From positions 1 to 64,000 of the forward strand of contig NZ_JYNX01000066.1 of the NCBI RefSeq assembly GCF_001044255.1: a stretch of 64,000 bases of DNA, given 5' to 3'. Positions 1-9,517 of the stretch are shown in pieces (within the stretch, counting starts at the first letter, position 1; each line of letters begins with the position of its first letter). Source of the stretch: Mycolicibacterium chubuense. GTDB taxonomy: Bacteria > Actinomycetota > Actinomycetes > Mycobacteriales > Mycobacteriaceae. Made by a program: the position numbers and the translations under genes. Under the pieces are notes generated by a model. It did not search any database and was not told the DNA's origin. It was given only the letters and a program-made list of their open reading frames with translations.

Positions 1-335
1 GCGCCGTTGATCGCCGCGACGACGGGCACTCCGAGCGTCTCCAGCGTGCGCAGGTCGGCCTTGATGAACTCGACCTCGGCGAACGACTCAGCAGCGTTCT
101 CCGGGCCGACCTTCATCATGCCCTTGAGGTCACCGCCGGCGAAGAAGGTCTTCTTCGCGCTGGCGATCACCACGCCGGTGATCGAATCCTTCTCCTGCAC
201 AAGCCGCTCGACGGCATTGTGCATGGACTCCTTGTAGTGCTCGTTCATCACGTTGGCCGAGCCCGTCGGGTCGTCCAGCGTCAGGGTGACGATGCCGTCG
301 GCGTCCTTGTCCCACTGAATGGTGTTCTCTGCCAT
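1..335 (-). CDS. fadB: FadB-type 3-hydroxyacyl-CoA dehydrogenase / enoyl-CoA hydratase, N-terminal part
   Basis: Only the first 111 or so residues are present; the gene runs off the left edge. The start reads [14 protein letters not shown] and continues into a crotonase fold, with a hydratase segment ending [18 protein letters not shown], typical of the hydratase half of the trifunctional-type beta-oxidation subunit. The family hydrates enoyl-CoA and oxidises the 3-hydroxyacyl-CoA. It lies 14 nt downstream of fadA on the same strand, so fadA-fadB is one beta-oxidation operon, as in Rv0859-Rv0860. The dehydrogenase half is outside the window. Confidence 0.93.
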   Translation of the reverse strand, partial: MAENTIQWDKDADGIVTLTLDDPTGSANVMNEHYKESMHNAVERLVQEKDSITGVVIASAKKTFFAGGDLKGMMKVGPENAAESFAEVEFIKADLRTLETLGVPVVAAING

Positions 336-349
336 GTCTTTCAGGCCTC

Positions 350-1561
<1,212 letters not shown>

Positions 1562-1655
1562 GTGCTCTCCAGGTCCTGTTCAGATCGGGGGCCGCGGTGG
1601 TCCCATGACGGGTCCCGCGGGGAGGCTGCTCCTCTAGCGGCATGCTAGCAGCCTC

Positions 1656-1675
1656 GCCCAACCGCTTGGTTGGGC
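1656..1675. promoter_or_regulatory. Palindrome upstream of fadA, candidate repressor operator
   Basis: A perfect 8-bp inverted repeat, GCCCAACC and GGTTGGGC, is separated by GCTT. It sits in the 203-bp gap upstream of fadA, between that gene and the terminator of the preceding operon. Size and symmetry suit a TetR-type operator. The cognate regulator is unknown; no gene in the window is clearly paired with it. Confidence 0.5.
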
Positions 1676-1703
1676 CGCCCTCTGGAGAGCGGGAACGACG
1701 AAC

Positions 1704-1750
1704 GCACGCTTTCTGACGTCGACAGCTTTGAATGACGTCAGAACGCGTGC
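1704..1750 (-). terminator. Stem-loop terminator after the 62-residue gene
   Basis: Arms of 17 nt (1704-1720 and 1734-1750) match at 16 positions, with a perfect 10-bp core TTCTGACGTC / GACGTCAGAA and a 13-nt loop. It begins 14 nt past the stop of the gene at 1765-1953 and precedes the fadA promoter, so it most likely ends the upstream transcript. There is no clear U-tract, which is common for mycobacterial terminators. Confidence 0.6.
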
Positions 1751-1764
1751 CTTCGGTGCCGGGT

Positions 1765-1953
1765 CTAGTCGGCTGAGCCTTCGGTGTCGTCGAAGAACGA
1801 CCACTCGCCGTCGTGCTCGACCTCCATGCGCCACCCCAGCTCGGAGTTGTCGGCACGCTGATCGACGAACCAGGCGTGCGCGTCCTCAGCGCTCTCGATG
1901 TCCTTCGTCTCGACGATGTCGCCGTGGGGGTTGAGCACGCGGTAGGTAGCCAT
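1765..1953 (-). CDS. Small conserved-type hypothetical protein, 62 residues
   Basis: The protein starts MATYRVLNPHGDIVETKDIE and is acidic and rich in charged and aromatic residues, with no signal peptide or membrane segment. It resembles small mycobacterial proteins of unknown function, with a compact beta-like pattern (YRVLNPHGDIVET, then WFVDQ, then GWRMEVEHDGEWSFF). It lies 35 nt downstream of the flavin oxidoreductase on the same strand and is followed by a strong stem-loop, so it may be the last gene of that operon. Function is not recognised. Confidence 0.7.
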   Translation of the reverse strand: MATYRVLNPHGDIVETKDIESAEDAHAWFVDQRADNSELGWRMEVEHDGEWSFFDDTEGSAD

Positions 1954-1988
1954 GCCGGAGGTGTTTCCCGCCGCCGCGCACTTCACAC

Positions 1989-3128
1989 CTACGCCGACCG
2001 GGCCGTCACCAATTCGTCCAACGTGGGGTAGTCGATGTAGCCCGCCGGTCCCGGGGCGTAGAAGGTCGCCGCATCGGGCTCGTTGAGTTCGGCGCCGGCC
2101 GTCAGCCGAGTGACCAGATCCGGATTGGCGAGGAAGGCCCGCCCGACGGCGGCCGCACTGATGACGCCCCACTCGGCGAGGTTCTCCAGCATCGCGAAGT
2201 CGGTGTCGACGGTGCGCGGGGTGTTGAGCACCAGCGTGCCGTCCCACTGCGTGCGCAGCGCCGCGAACGCCGGCGCCGACGGCTCGCTGACGATGTGCAG
2301 ATAGGCGATCTTCAGTGAGGAGATCCGGCACAGCAGCAACTCGTAGGCGCTGACCTGATCGATTTCGTGCATGTCGCCGGCGGCGTTTCCGGGCGAGATC
2401 CGCAAGCCGACGCGCTCGGCGCCGATCTCGTCCGCGACGGCCTCCACGACCTCGGCGGCGAAGCGGGCCCTGTTCTCCGGGGAGCCGCCGTAGACGTCGG
2501 TGCGCTGGTTGACGACGTCGGACAGGAACTCGTGGAGCAAATAGCCGTTGGCAGAATGGATTTCGACGCCGTCCATGCCGGCGTCGACCGCACGGCGGGC
2601 CGCGGACCGGAACTGACCGACGATCTCGCCGATCTCACTGACGGTCAGTGCGCGCGGCACGGGCAGCGGCTTCTTCCCCGTAGGCGTGTGCGTCACCAGG
2701 TCGGCGGCGATCGGCGAGGGCCCCACCGCTTCGAAGCCGCTGATCTCGGGGTGTGCCATCCGTCCGACATGCCACAACTGCACGAACATCTTTCCGCCCG
2801 CCCGGTGCACGGCCGAGGCGATCTCCGCCCACTTGTCCTGCTGCCGGTCGGTGTAGATGCCGGGGGTGTTCATGTAGGCGCCGTTGGCTTGTTCGCAGAC
2901 CGCGGTCGCCTCGCTGATGATGAGCCCCGCCGCGGCGCGCTGCGCGTAGTATTCCGCCGCCAGCGACGACGGAGTGCCGTCGGCGTCGGCGCGTGATCGG
3001 GTCAGGGGCGCCATGAAGAGACGGTTGGCGACGCTCACTGCACCGACGGTGCTGGGCTGCAGGAGTGCGGACTGTTCGCCGAGGGTGAAGGTCATGCTGG
3101 ACTCAAGCGCACCGACGGGGTGGTTCAT
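1989..3128 (-). CDS. Old yellow enzyme-family FMN alkene reductase (NemA-like)
   Basis: The 379-residue protein has the OYE barrel. Family features seen are APLTRSRA near the N-terminus, QLWHVGRMAHP, the substrate-binding pair in HSANGYLLHEFLSD, and YGGSPENRARF. Such enzymes reduce activated C=C bonds or nitro groups of electrophiles with NAD(P)H. The sequence ends in a typical DYPTLDEL segment. An in-frame ATG 33 nt downstream (3095) is a possible alternative start. It lies 18 nt after the damaged RidA gene and opposite a MarR gene, a common layout for electrophile-responsive reductases. The natural substrate is unknown. Confidence 0.9.
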   Translation of the reverse strand: MNHPVGALESSMTFTLGEQSALLQPSTVGAVSVANRLFMAPLTRSRADADGTPSSLAAEYYAQRAAAGLIISEATAVCEQANGAYMNTPGIYTDRQQDKWAEIASAVHRAGGKMFVQLWHVGRMAHPEISGFEAVGPSPIAADLVTHTPTGKKPLPVPRALTVSEIGEIVGQFRSAARRAVDAGMDGVEIHSANGYLLHEFLSDVVNQRTDVYGGSPENRARFAAEVVEAVADEIGAERVGLRISPGNAAGDMHEIDQVSAYELLLCRISSLKIAYLHIVSEPSAPAFAALRTQWDGTLVLNTPRTVDTDFAMLENLAEWGVISAAAVGRAFLANPDLVTRLTAGAELNEPDAATFYAPGPAGYIDYPTLDELVTARSA

Positions 3129-3146
3129 TCCCGGGGCGCGGACCCG

Positions 3147-3561
3147 TCAGCCCTCGACGACAGCGGTGACCCGGATCTCGACGCGCATCCCGGGCGCCGC
3201 GAGCGCGCTGACACCGGTCGCTGTCCAGATCGGTGCGCGCTCGGGCATCCACCTGCGCAACTGATCGACCATGACCTCGGTGTGCACCGGATCGATCGCC
3301 GCGCCCGCGCCGGCCACGTGGTAGGAGTTCACGTGCACGACGTCCCGCCAGCTGACACCCGCCGCGACAAGCGTGCGCTCCACGTTCTCGAACGCTCGGG
3401 TGATCTCGTCTGCCAGCGAGTCGGGAAAGTGCAGTTCGTCGTCCCAGCCACCCTGACCCGAGATCGACACGGTCGCCGATCCGGACCGCCTGGCTGTAGT
3501 GCCGCATTTCGCGGAACATCTCGCCGTAGCCGGGGGTGACGAAGAACTCGACATCGGACAT
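3147..3561 (-). pseudogene. RidA/YjgF-family protein, disrupted by a frameshift
   Basis: The reading frame starts MSDVEFFVTPGYGEMFREMR, follows the RidA pattern to QAVRIGDRV, then loses homology. The rest of the family (ISGQGGWDDELHFPDSLADE through ERAPIWTATGVSAL) continues in another frame. The break is at about 3461-3466, where GTC-GATCTCG replaces an expected GTC-GAG-ATC-TCG, which fits loss of two bases. RidA proteins deaminate reactive enamine/imine intermediates. The intact sequence would be about 138 residues. It could be a true pseudogene or an assembly error; codon pattern on both sides looks functional. Confidence 0.8.
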
Positions 3562-3580
3562 GGGTGACCTTTCGTTGATT

Positions 3581-3629
3581 ACTTCATGCTTGAACTGACC
3601 TTAGCAGTCAATCACTTCATGCGTGAAGT
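3581..3629. promoter_or_regulatory. Two tandem operator sites between RidA and the MarR gene
   Basis: Two 16-bp boxes, ACTTCATGCTTGAACT (3581-3596) and ACTTCATGCGTGAAGT (3614-3629), are spaced 33 bp centre to centre. The second is a perfect 6-bp inverted repeat with a 4-bp spacer; the first differs at two bases of one arm. They lie in the divergent promoter region, as expected for sites bound by the adjacent MarR-family repressor. Confidence 0.75.
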
Positions 3630-3686
3630 TATTCCGAGCCGAGCACTTCCCCGGGAAAACCGTCGGGTCGCCGATACGCTCAACCG

Positions 3687-4181
3687 ATGGCATCCAGGAA
3701 GGATCCGACCTGGCTGAACCAGGACGAGAAAGAGGCGTGGACGGGCCTGGTCTCGCTCATGCTGCTTCTCCCTGGCAAGCTCGAGGCTCCGTTGCGTGAC
3801 GTGGATCTGACCCTGTTCGAATACCTCACGCTCAGCCATCTGTCCGAGGCACCGGATCGCCGAATCCGCATGAGTGAGTTGGCGTTTCTGACCAACGGGT
3901 CGCTTTCTCGGCTGTCCAACGTAGTGAAACGCTTCGAGCAGCGCGGGTGGGTGACCCGCTCGCCCGATCCCGACGACGGCCGCTACACGCTGGCCCATCT
4001 GACCGAGGACGGTTATCGCCTGGTGGTCGAGGCCGCGCCGATTCACGTGCGCGCCGTCCGGGAACTGGTGCTCGATCCGCTCTCCCCCACCGATCTGCGA
4101 GCGCTGGCGCGCATCGCGGACAAACTGCGTGTGGTCCACCCCAACCTCGAGAAGGCTCCGCGGGACGGACGGCGGTCGTGA
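3687..4181 (+). CDS. MarR-family transcriptional regulator
   Basis: A winged-helix protein of 164 residues, the usual MarR length. The recognition region reads LAFLTNGSLSRLSNVVKRFEQRGWVTR, followed by the wing DPDDGRYTLAHLTEDG. A TACGCT -10 box ends 6 nt before the ATG, so the message is probably leaderless and this start is favoured. It overlaps the next gene (lhgO-like) by the GTGA motif and faces RidA and the flavin oxidoreductase across the twin 16-bp boxes. It probably represses both units in response to a small aromatic or electrophilic ligand; the ligand is unknown. Confidence 0.9.
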   Translation: MASRKDPTWLNQDEKEAWTGLVSLMLLLPGKLEAPLRDVDLTLFEYLTLSHLSEAPDRRIRMSELAFLTNGSLSRLSNVVKRFEQRGWVTRSPDPDDGRYTLAHLTEDGYRLVVEAAPIHVRAVRELVLDPLSPTDLRALARIADKLRVVHPNLEKAPRDGRRS

Positions 4182-5377
4182 CCGCAGCACACCGCGTCGA
4201 TGTGATCGTGATCGGCGGCGGCATCGTCGGACTCGCGACCGCGTGGAAGATCCAGCAGCGCCGTCCCGGATTGTCGGTCGCGGTTCTGGAGAAAGAGCCC
4301 GGTGTGGCCCGGCACCAGACGGGTCACAACAGCGGCGTCATCCACTCGGGCATCTATTACGAGCCCGGCAGCCTCAAAGCCACCCTCTGCAAGCGCGGCG
4401 CTCAGGAGACCAAGGACTTCGCCACGGCGCACGGCATCCCGTTTCGCACGACCGGCAAATTGCTGGTCGCGACCGATGAAACGGAGCACGGGCGCATGCT
4501 GGCGCTCCACGAGCGTGCCCTGGTCAACGGCCTCGACGTGCGACTCGTCGACGCTGCCGAACTGCGGCGCGCCGAGCCCCACATCCGCGGGCTCGGCGCC
4601 ATCGAGGTATCCACCACCGGCATCATCGATTACGCGCGCGTCTGCGAAACCCTGGCGGCCCTGGTTGTCGCGGCCGGCGGCGAGGTGGTGACCGGCACGA
4701 CGGTCACGGATGTCCACGAAGCAGCCACCGAAGTCGTCGTGAACACCGAAGCCGGCATCTGGCGCGCAGAGCGCCTCGTCGCCTGCGCGGGGCTGCAGGC
4801 TGATCGCATCGCCGCGATGGCCGGTATCGACGTCGACGTGCGGATCATTCCCTTCCGGGGTGAGTATTACTCGCTGCCGCCGTTTCGCGCGGACCTCGTC
4901 GCGCGCCTCATCTATCCGATTCCGGATCCGGCCCTGCCGTTCCTCGGGGTGCACCTCAGCCCGACGATCGACGGCGGAATCACTGTGGGCCCCAATGCCG
5001 TTCTCGGGTTCGCGCGCGAGGACTATCGGAAAGGCGCCGTGAAAGTGCGCGATGTGCTCGATTATGCGCGTTATCCGGGGATGTGGCGGGTCGCGCGGGC
5101 CAACGTGCGCACCGGAATCCACGAGATGAAGAATTCGTTGTTCAAGCGCGGATACCTCGCCGAATGCCAGAAGTACTGTCCCGAACTGCAATTGGGTGAC
5201 CTTCTGCCCCGTGAGGCTGGGATCAGGGCTCAGGCTGTCCGCCGAGACGGCACGCTGGTGCACGACTTCCTGCTGGAGAGGACACCGCGCAGCATCCATG
5301 TGTTGAACGCACCGTCGCCGGCGGCGACGTCGGCACTGCCGATCGGTAAGACCCTGGCCGAGGAACTCCTGCCGTAG
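4178..5377 (+). CDS. lhgO: FAD-dependent L-2-hydroxyglutarate oxidase-like protein
   Basis: This is a 399-residue DAO-type flavoprotein. The N-terminus has the FAD dinucleotide fold VIVIGGGIVGLATAW, followed by HQTGHNSGVIHSGIYYEPGS, which is characteristic of L-2-hydroxyglutarate oxidase/dehydrogenase. The C-terminus reads LNAPSPAATSALPIGK, also typical. The family oxidises L-2-hydroxyglutarate to 2-oxoglutarate with electrons to quinone or oxygen. The GTG start overlaps the MarR stop by four bases, so the two are translationally coupled. Convergent with the E2 gene 15 bp away. The assignment as LhgO is by motif; a related 2-hydroxyacid substrate is possible. Confidence 0.85.
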   Translation: MTAAHRVDVIVIGGGIVGLATAWKIQQRRPGLSVAVLEKEPGVARHQTGHNSGVIHSGIYYEPGSLKATLCKRGAQETKDFATAHGIPFRTTGKLLVATDETEHGRMLALHERALVNGLDVRLVDAAELRRAEPHIRGLGAIEVSTTGIIDYARVCETLAALVVAAGGEVVTGTTVTDVHEAATEVVVNTEAGIWRAERLVACAGLQADRIAAMAGIDVDVRIIPFRGEYYSLPPFRADLVARLIYPIPDPALPFLGVHLSPTIDGGITVGPNAVLGFAREDYRKGAVKVRDVLDYARYPGMWRVARANVRTGIHEMKNSLFKRGYLAECQKYCPELQLGDLLPREAGIRAQAVRRDGTLVHDFLLERTPRSIHVLNAPSPAATSALPIGKTLAEELLP

Positions 5378-5392
5378 GGATGGCGACGAGCC

Positions 5393-6658
5393 TCAGATCA
5401 GGATCGTGAGCGGGTTCTCGATCCGCCGCGTGAACGCCGACATCCACTGTGCCGCCACCGATCCGTCGATGGCCCGGTGATCAGCCGAGAGATTGACGGT
5501 CATGACGGTGCCGACCGTCAGCGCCCCGTCGACGACCACAGGCCGTTGTGCGGCCGCACCGACAGCGAGAATGCCCGAGTGAGGCGGATTGAGGATCGCC
5601 GAAAAGCTACCGACCCCGTACATTCCCAGGTTGGAGACCGAGAAGCTGCCCCCCTCGAGCTCCTGCTGCTTGAGCTTTCCGGCACGAGCCCGCTCGGCGA
5701 GATCGGCGACCCGGGTCGCGATTCCCGACAGCGGCAAGCTGTCGACGTCGCGGACCACCGGTGTCAGCAAGCCGCCCTCCACCGCAACAGCCACCGCGAT
5801 GTCCACTCCCGAGAACTGCCGGATCGCGTCGCCGGTGAAGATGACATTGGCCTCCGGGACCTCCACCAGTGCGCCCGCCACGGCTTTGAGCACGAAATCG
5901 TTGACCGAGATCTTGTAGGTGTCCGCGGCGTTGACTGACCGGCGGAGATCCAGGAGTGCGTCGACACGGCAGTCGGCGGTGACGTAGAAATGCGGAACGG
6001 TGGTCTTGCTCTCGGTGAGCCGACGCGCAATCGCCCTGCGCATACCGCTCAGCGGAACGTCGTGGTAGGGCCTTTCCGGCTCAGCTGAGCTCGCCTGCGA
6101 GGGAGCCGGTGTCGTCGGATTCTCCATCGGCGCAGTCACCGGAAGCCGATCCAGATCGCGGCGCACGATCCGTCCACCGGGGCCCGTGCCGGTCACTGTC
6201 GTCAGATCGATTCCCCTCTCTCCCGCCAATTTGCGCACCAACGGAGTGGCGAACAGCCGGTGACCGTTTCCTGCGGGTGCACTCCGGCGTTCCGCAGCCA
6301 TCGTGGTGACCACCCTCTGCGGTGGATCGTCGGTATCCTCCAGCACCGGAGCCGCGGACTCCGGGTCGCGCGGCGCCGCGGCCAGTGCCGACTCGGCGTC
6401 CTCCGGCTCGTCCACTTCTCCTATCCGGGTCACCTTCGCGATCGGATCGCCCACAGCGATCGGTACGCCCGGCTCGGCGAGGAGCTCCGCGACCGTACCG
6501 TCCATCTCGGCCGCGTACTCGACAACGGCTTTGTCCGTCTCGATTTCGGCGATCGGGTCACCGACAGCAATCTCCTGGCCGACAGACACCAGCCACGTCT
6601 GGATCACGGCCTCGGTCGCATTGGCCAGCACCTCCGGCATGCGCATCAGGGTGGCCAT
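5393..6658 (-). CDS. Dihydrolipoyl acyltransferase (E2) of a 2-oxoacid dehydrogenase complex
   Basis: The 421-residue protein has E2 domains in order: one lipoyl domain at about 1-75 with the lipoylated Lys in ETDKAVVE, a peripheral-subunit-binding domain at about 130-170 (ATPLVRKLAGERGIDL), and a catalytic acyltransferase domain ending in the active-site motif DHRAIDG. E2 transfers the acyl group from lipoamide to CoA. Its ATG overlaps the E1 stop by one base (TGATG). No E3 (lipoamide dehydrogenase) gene follows, so E3 must be shared with the main complexes. The acyl substrate (pyruvate, branched-chain, acetoin-like) cannot be told from sequence alone. Confidence 0.92.
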   Translation of the reverse strand: MATLMRMPEVLANATEAVIQTWLVSVGQEIAVGDPIAEIETDKAVVEYAAEMDGTVAELLAEPGVPIAVGDPIAKVTRIGEVDEPEDAESALAAAPRDPESAAPVLEDTDDPPQRVVTTMAAERRSAPAGNGHRLFATPLVRKLAGERGIDLTTVTGTGPGGRIVRRDLDRLPVTAPMENPTTPAPSQASSAEPERPYHDVPLSGMRRAIARRLTESKTTVPHFYVTADCRVDALLDLRRSVNAADTYKISVNDFVLKAVAGALVEVPEANVIFTGDAIRQFSGVDIAVAVAVEGGLLTPVVRDVDSLPLSGIATRVADLAERARAGKLKQQELEGGSFSVSNLGMYGVGSFSAILNPPHSGILAVGAAAQRPVVVDGALTVGTVMTVNLSADHRAIDGSVAAQWMSAFTRRIENPLTILI

Positions 6659-8844
6659 CAGTGCGCACCCATTCCGATGCGAATGTTTTCGAGACCAGCC
6701 ACCACTTGCTCGGTGCCCGCGATCGCGGCGCGCTCCAGCACTCGGGAGATGCTCGGCGACGCCTCTTCCCCTGACACCCGCTCGACTGGCTGATCCAACC
6801 AGTCGAACAGTCGGCGTTGAATCTCATCAGCCAGCCAACCCCCGTAGGAGGTGCCCTGGGCGCCCTGCTCGACGATCAACACCGCGTTTGTCTTCTTGAT
6901 GCTGGCCTCGACGGTGTCCCAGTCGAGGGACGCGCGGTCCAGCCAGCGCAGGTCGATCAACTCGGCATCGATCCCGGTCTGCTCGATGGCTTCGGCACAG
7001 TGGGCCACCATCGACAGATAACTGATCACGGTCACGTCCGTGCCGGTGCGGCGGATTGCGGCACGGCCGGGCGGGATGATGTAGTCGAGATCCCCGTCCG
7101 GGACCTGATCGGCGGTGCTGTAGAGGTCCACATGCTCGATCACCAGCACCGGGTCCTGCAGCGCCAGTGCGGCGTTCATCAGTCCGACGTAGTCGGCCGC
7201 CGTGGAGGGAGCCACGATGCGCCAACCGGGGCTGGTCGCGAAGATGCCGGCAGGGTCCATCAGATGTTGTGAGCCGTAGCCGGACCCCATCGCGACCTTG
7301 GTGCGCAGCACGAAGGGCACTGGGTTGTCGCCACCGAACATGTGCCGCGCCTTGCCGATCTGGTTGAACACCTGATCGGCGGCCACCCACATGAAGTCCG
7401 GATACATGAACTCCACCACCGGCCGGAACCGGCCGTCGAGCGCCAGCCCACCGCCGAGACCGGTGAAGGCGTTCTCACTGATCGGCGTGCCGACCAATCG
7501 GTGGTCACCGTACTTGGCCAGGCCCTTGGTGGCGCCGTTCGTGCCGCCGCCGAGGCGGTGCACATCCTCGCCGAAGATCACGATGCGCTCGTCGGTGTCC
7601 ATCCGACGATCCATCACCCCGGATACCGCGTCGATGAATCGGACTGCCCGCCAGGGTCCCTGATACTCCGTCGGCTCGAGCGCGTCCCACGACGCCAATT
7701 CTGAGGCGTCGCCGCGGATACCGACATTGACGAAGCCGGGATCGGGCCACAGCTGCGGGCGGATGCGGCGCTTACCTGCCGTTTCCGGATCGGGCTCGAG
7801 CAGTTCCGACACTGCGGACGTCATCGCGCTGAGCGCTTGGCGTCGCAGTTCGGAGACCCCGGCCTCGTCGATAAGCCCCAGTCTGATCATCTGGGCGGCA
7901 GTCTTGTCGAGCGGATCGCGGGCTCGCCACTGCGCTTCCTCGTCCTTGTCGCGGTATCCGAATGCGCTGCCGGGGTATGGCCCGTTCTGGTGGAAGAAGC
8001 GATAGACCGCGGCTTCGATCACCGCCGGCCCCTCGCCGGCGCGCATCCGGGTGGCGGCCTGCTCGATGGCCAGGTGCACCGCCAGGGGATCCATCCCGTC
8101 GACGCGCCAGCCGGGAATGCCGAAGCCCTGCCCTCGCACGGACAATCGAGGGTCGGCGGTGATCTCGTCGACCCGGGTGGACACCGCGTAGAGGTTGTTC
8201 TCGATGAAGAAGCAGAACGGTAGCCTCCAGGCCGCCGCGAGGTTCATCGTCTCCAGCACCGACCCGATCTGGCTGGAGCCGTCACCGAAGTAGCTGATCG
8301 TCAGGTCGGTTGTCCCGCTCTGCTTTTGGGCCCACGCGTTACCTGCGCCCATCGGCACGCCGCCGCCGACGATCGCATTGGTGCCCAGCGCACCGGCTTC
8401 GAACCACTGCAGGTGCATCGACCCACCACGTCCGCGGCAATAGCCCTGTGCCAGACCGAGAATCTCGGCGAGTGTGCGCTGCAGTACCCGCGCGATCTTC
8501 GGAGTGATCGGGTCGGCCGGATCGATGACCCCGCCGGAGACGTGCGTCAGCGCTTTGGCGAGGAACTGGTGGTGGCCGCGGTGAGAACCGTTGACGGCAT
8601 CGGCGGAGCGTAGTCCGACAATCGATCCCACCGCGCCGCCCTCCTGCCCGATGCTGGAGTGGGCGGGTCCGTGTACCAACCCCTCACCCGCGAGGTCGAG
8701 CACCGTCTCCTCGAACGCACGGATCAGGTGCAGTTCCGCCAGCATCGTGCCCAGCAGCGCCGGATCGGCAGCTTCCCAGTCGTCGTCGGTGGTCGACAGC
8801 TCCACCCACGGCGAGCCGGTTTCGAGGCGGGTTTCGATCGGCAT
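6658..8844 (-). CDS. 2-oxoacid dehydrogenase E1, fused alpha and beta subunits
   Basis: A 728-residue single chain carries both E1 halves that are often separate genes. The alpha half (about 1-360) has the thiamine diphosphate motif GDGSSQIGSV, ending in NN of FFIENNLYAV. The beta half (about 385-725) has IFGEDVHRLGG, PISENAFTGLGGGLAL and PVVEFMYPDF. ATGs also occur upstream, at codons 1, 13 and 15 of a longer frame, but the start at 8844 (MPIETRLETG) has a GGAGATGAGG ribosome site. E1 decarboxylates a 2-oxoacid and acylates the lipoyl domain of the coupled E2. The divergent GntR-controlled unit shares its promoter region. Confidence 0.9.
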   Translation of the reverse strand: MPIETRLETGSPWVELSTTDDDWEAADPALLGTMLAELHLIRAFEETVLDLAGEGLVHGPAHSSIGQEGGAVGSIVGLRSADAVNGSHRGHHQFLAKALTHVSGGVIDPADPITPKIARVLQRTLAEILGLAQGYCRGRGGSMHLQWFEAGALGTNAIVGGGVPMGAGNAWAQKQSGTTDLTISYFGDGSSQIGSVLETMNLAAAWRLPFCFFIENNLYAVSTRVDEITADPRLSVRGQGFGIPGWRVDGMDPLAVHLAIEQAATRMRAGEGPAVIEAAVYRFFHQNGPYPGSAFGYRDKDEEAQWRARDPLDKTAAQMIRLGLIDEAGVSELRRQALSAMTSAVSELLEPDPETAGKRRIRPQLWPDPGFVNVGIRGDASELASWDALEPTEYQGPWRAVRFIDAVSGVMDRRMDTDERIVIFGEDVHRLGGGTNGATKGLAKYGDHRLVGTPISENAFTGLGGGLALDGRFRPVVEFMYPDFMWVAADQVFNQIGKARHMFGGDNPVPFVLRTKVAMGSGYGSQHLMDPAGIFATSPGWRIVAPSTAADYVGLMNAALALQDPVLVIEHVDLYSTADQVPDGDLDYIIPPGRAAIRRTGTDVTVISYLSMVAHCAEAIEQTGIDAELIDLRWLDRASLDWDTVEASIKKTNAVLIVEQGAQGTSYGGWLADEIQRRLFDWLDQPVERVSGEEASPSISRVLERAAIAGTEQVVAGLENIRIGMGAH

Positions 8845-8893
8845 GGCCCTCATCTCCATCGAATGCGCATCTGGTTGGTGTGACGCGGGTCCC

Positions 8894-8978
8894 ACCGTAA
8901 CGTGATTGGATCCACTTTGGCTAGATACCTTCTAGAAACACCGCAAGATCGGATACTCTGCGTTGATATTGGATCCAC
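8894..8978. promoter_or_regulatory. Divergent promoter region with duplicated GntR-type boxes
   Basis: The 11-mer ATTGGATCCAC occurs twice, at 8905-8915 and 8968-8978, with palindromic core TGGATCCA and 63 bp period (six helical turns). On the minus strand a TACGGT -10 box (8894-8899) for the E1 gene lies just downstream of box 1. On the plus strand a TACTCT -10 box (8954-8959) places the start site of the VOC operon at box 2. The GntR protein encoded in that operon is the obvious candidate to bind both. Confidence 0.7.
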
Positions 8979-8991
8979 AGAGAGGCTCGAG

Positions 8992-9516
8992 ATGCCCCTG
9001 CCCGGCTTGGTCGGCACCGACCACATCGGCTTCACGGTGCCCGACCTGGAGCAGGCCCATGAGTTCTTCGTGGGCATTCTCGGCTGCACGCACGTCTATA
9101 CCCTCGGCCCGTTCGCGCATGATGACGACTGGATGCAGTCCCACCTCAACGTGCATCCCCGTACGGTGATGCGCGAACTGCGGTTCTACCGCTGCGGCAC
9201 CGGCGCGAACTTCGAGGTGTTCCAGTACGAGCCCGCCGACGGGCAGTCGGCGCAACCGCGCAACAGCGACATCGGCGGCCACCATCTGGCGATCTATGTC
9301 CACGACATCGACGCCGCCGTCGCCTATCTGCGCGCGGAAGGCCTCGAGGTGCTCGGCCGGCCGACCGTCAGCCGAAACGCCAGCGAGGGCCAGCGCTGGG
9401 TGTACTTTCTGAGCCCGTGGGGCATGCAATTCGAACTGGTCAGCTTCCCCGAGGGCAAGGCCTACGAGGCCGACGCCGAGGTGTTGCTGTGGAACCCGAA
9501 TCATCCGGCGGACTGA
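8992..9516 (+). CDS. VOC-superfamily (glyoxalase/dioxygenase fold) protein
   Basis: This 174-residue protein has two paired beta-alpha-beta modules of the vicinal oxygen chelate fold: GLVGTDHIGFTVPDLEQAHEFF at the start and DIGGHHLAIYVHDIDAAVAYL in the middle, ending WGMQFELVSFPEG. The metal-ligand candidates are the His of DHIGF, the His of HHLAIY and Glu of QFELV. The ATG at 8992 has an AGAGG ribosome site; a longer frame from 8902 would run through the promoter boxes. First gene of a unit with GntR, aldehyde dehydrogenase and an AhpD-like protein. The reaction is not identifiable. Confidence 0.85.
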   Translation: MPLPGLVGTDHIGFTVPDLEQAHEFFVGILGCTHVYTLGPFAHDDDWMQSHLNVHPRTVMRELRFYRCGTGANFEVFQYEPADGQSAQPRNSDIGGHHLAIYVHDIDAAVAYLRAEGLEVLGRPTVSRNASEGQRWVYFLSPWGMQFELVSFPEGKAYEADAEVLLWNPNHPAD

Positions 9517-9517
9517 C

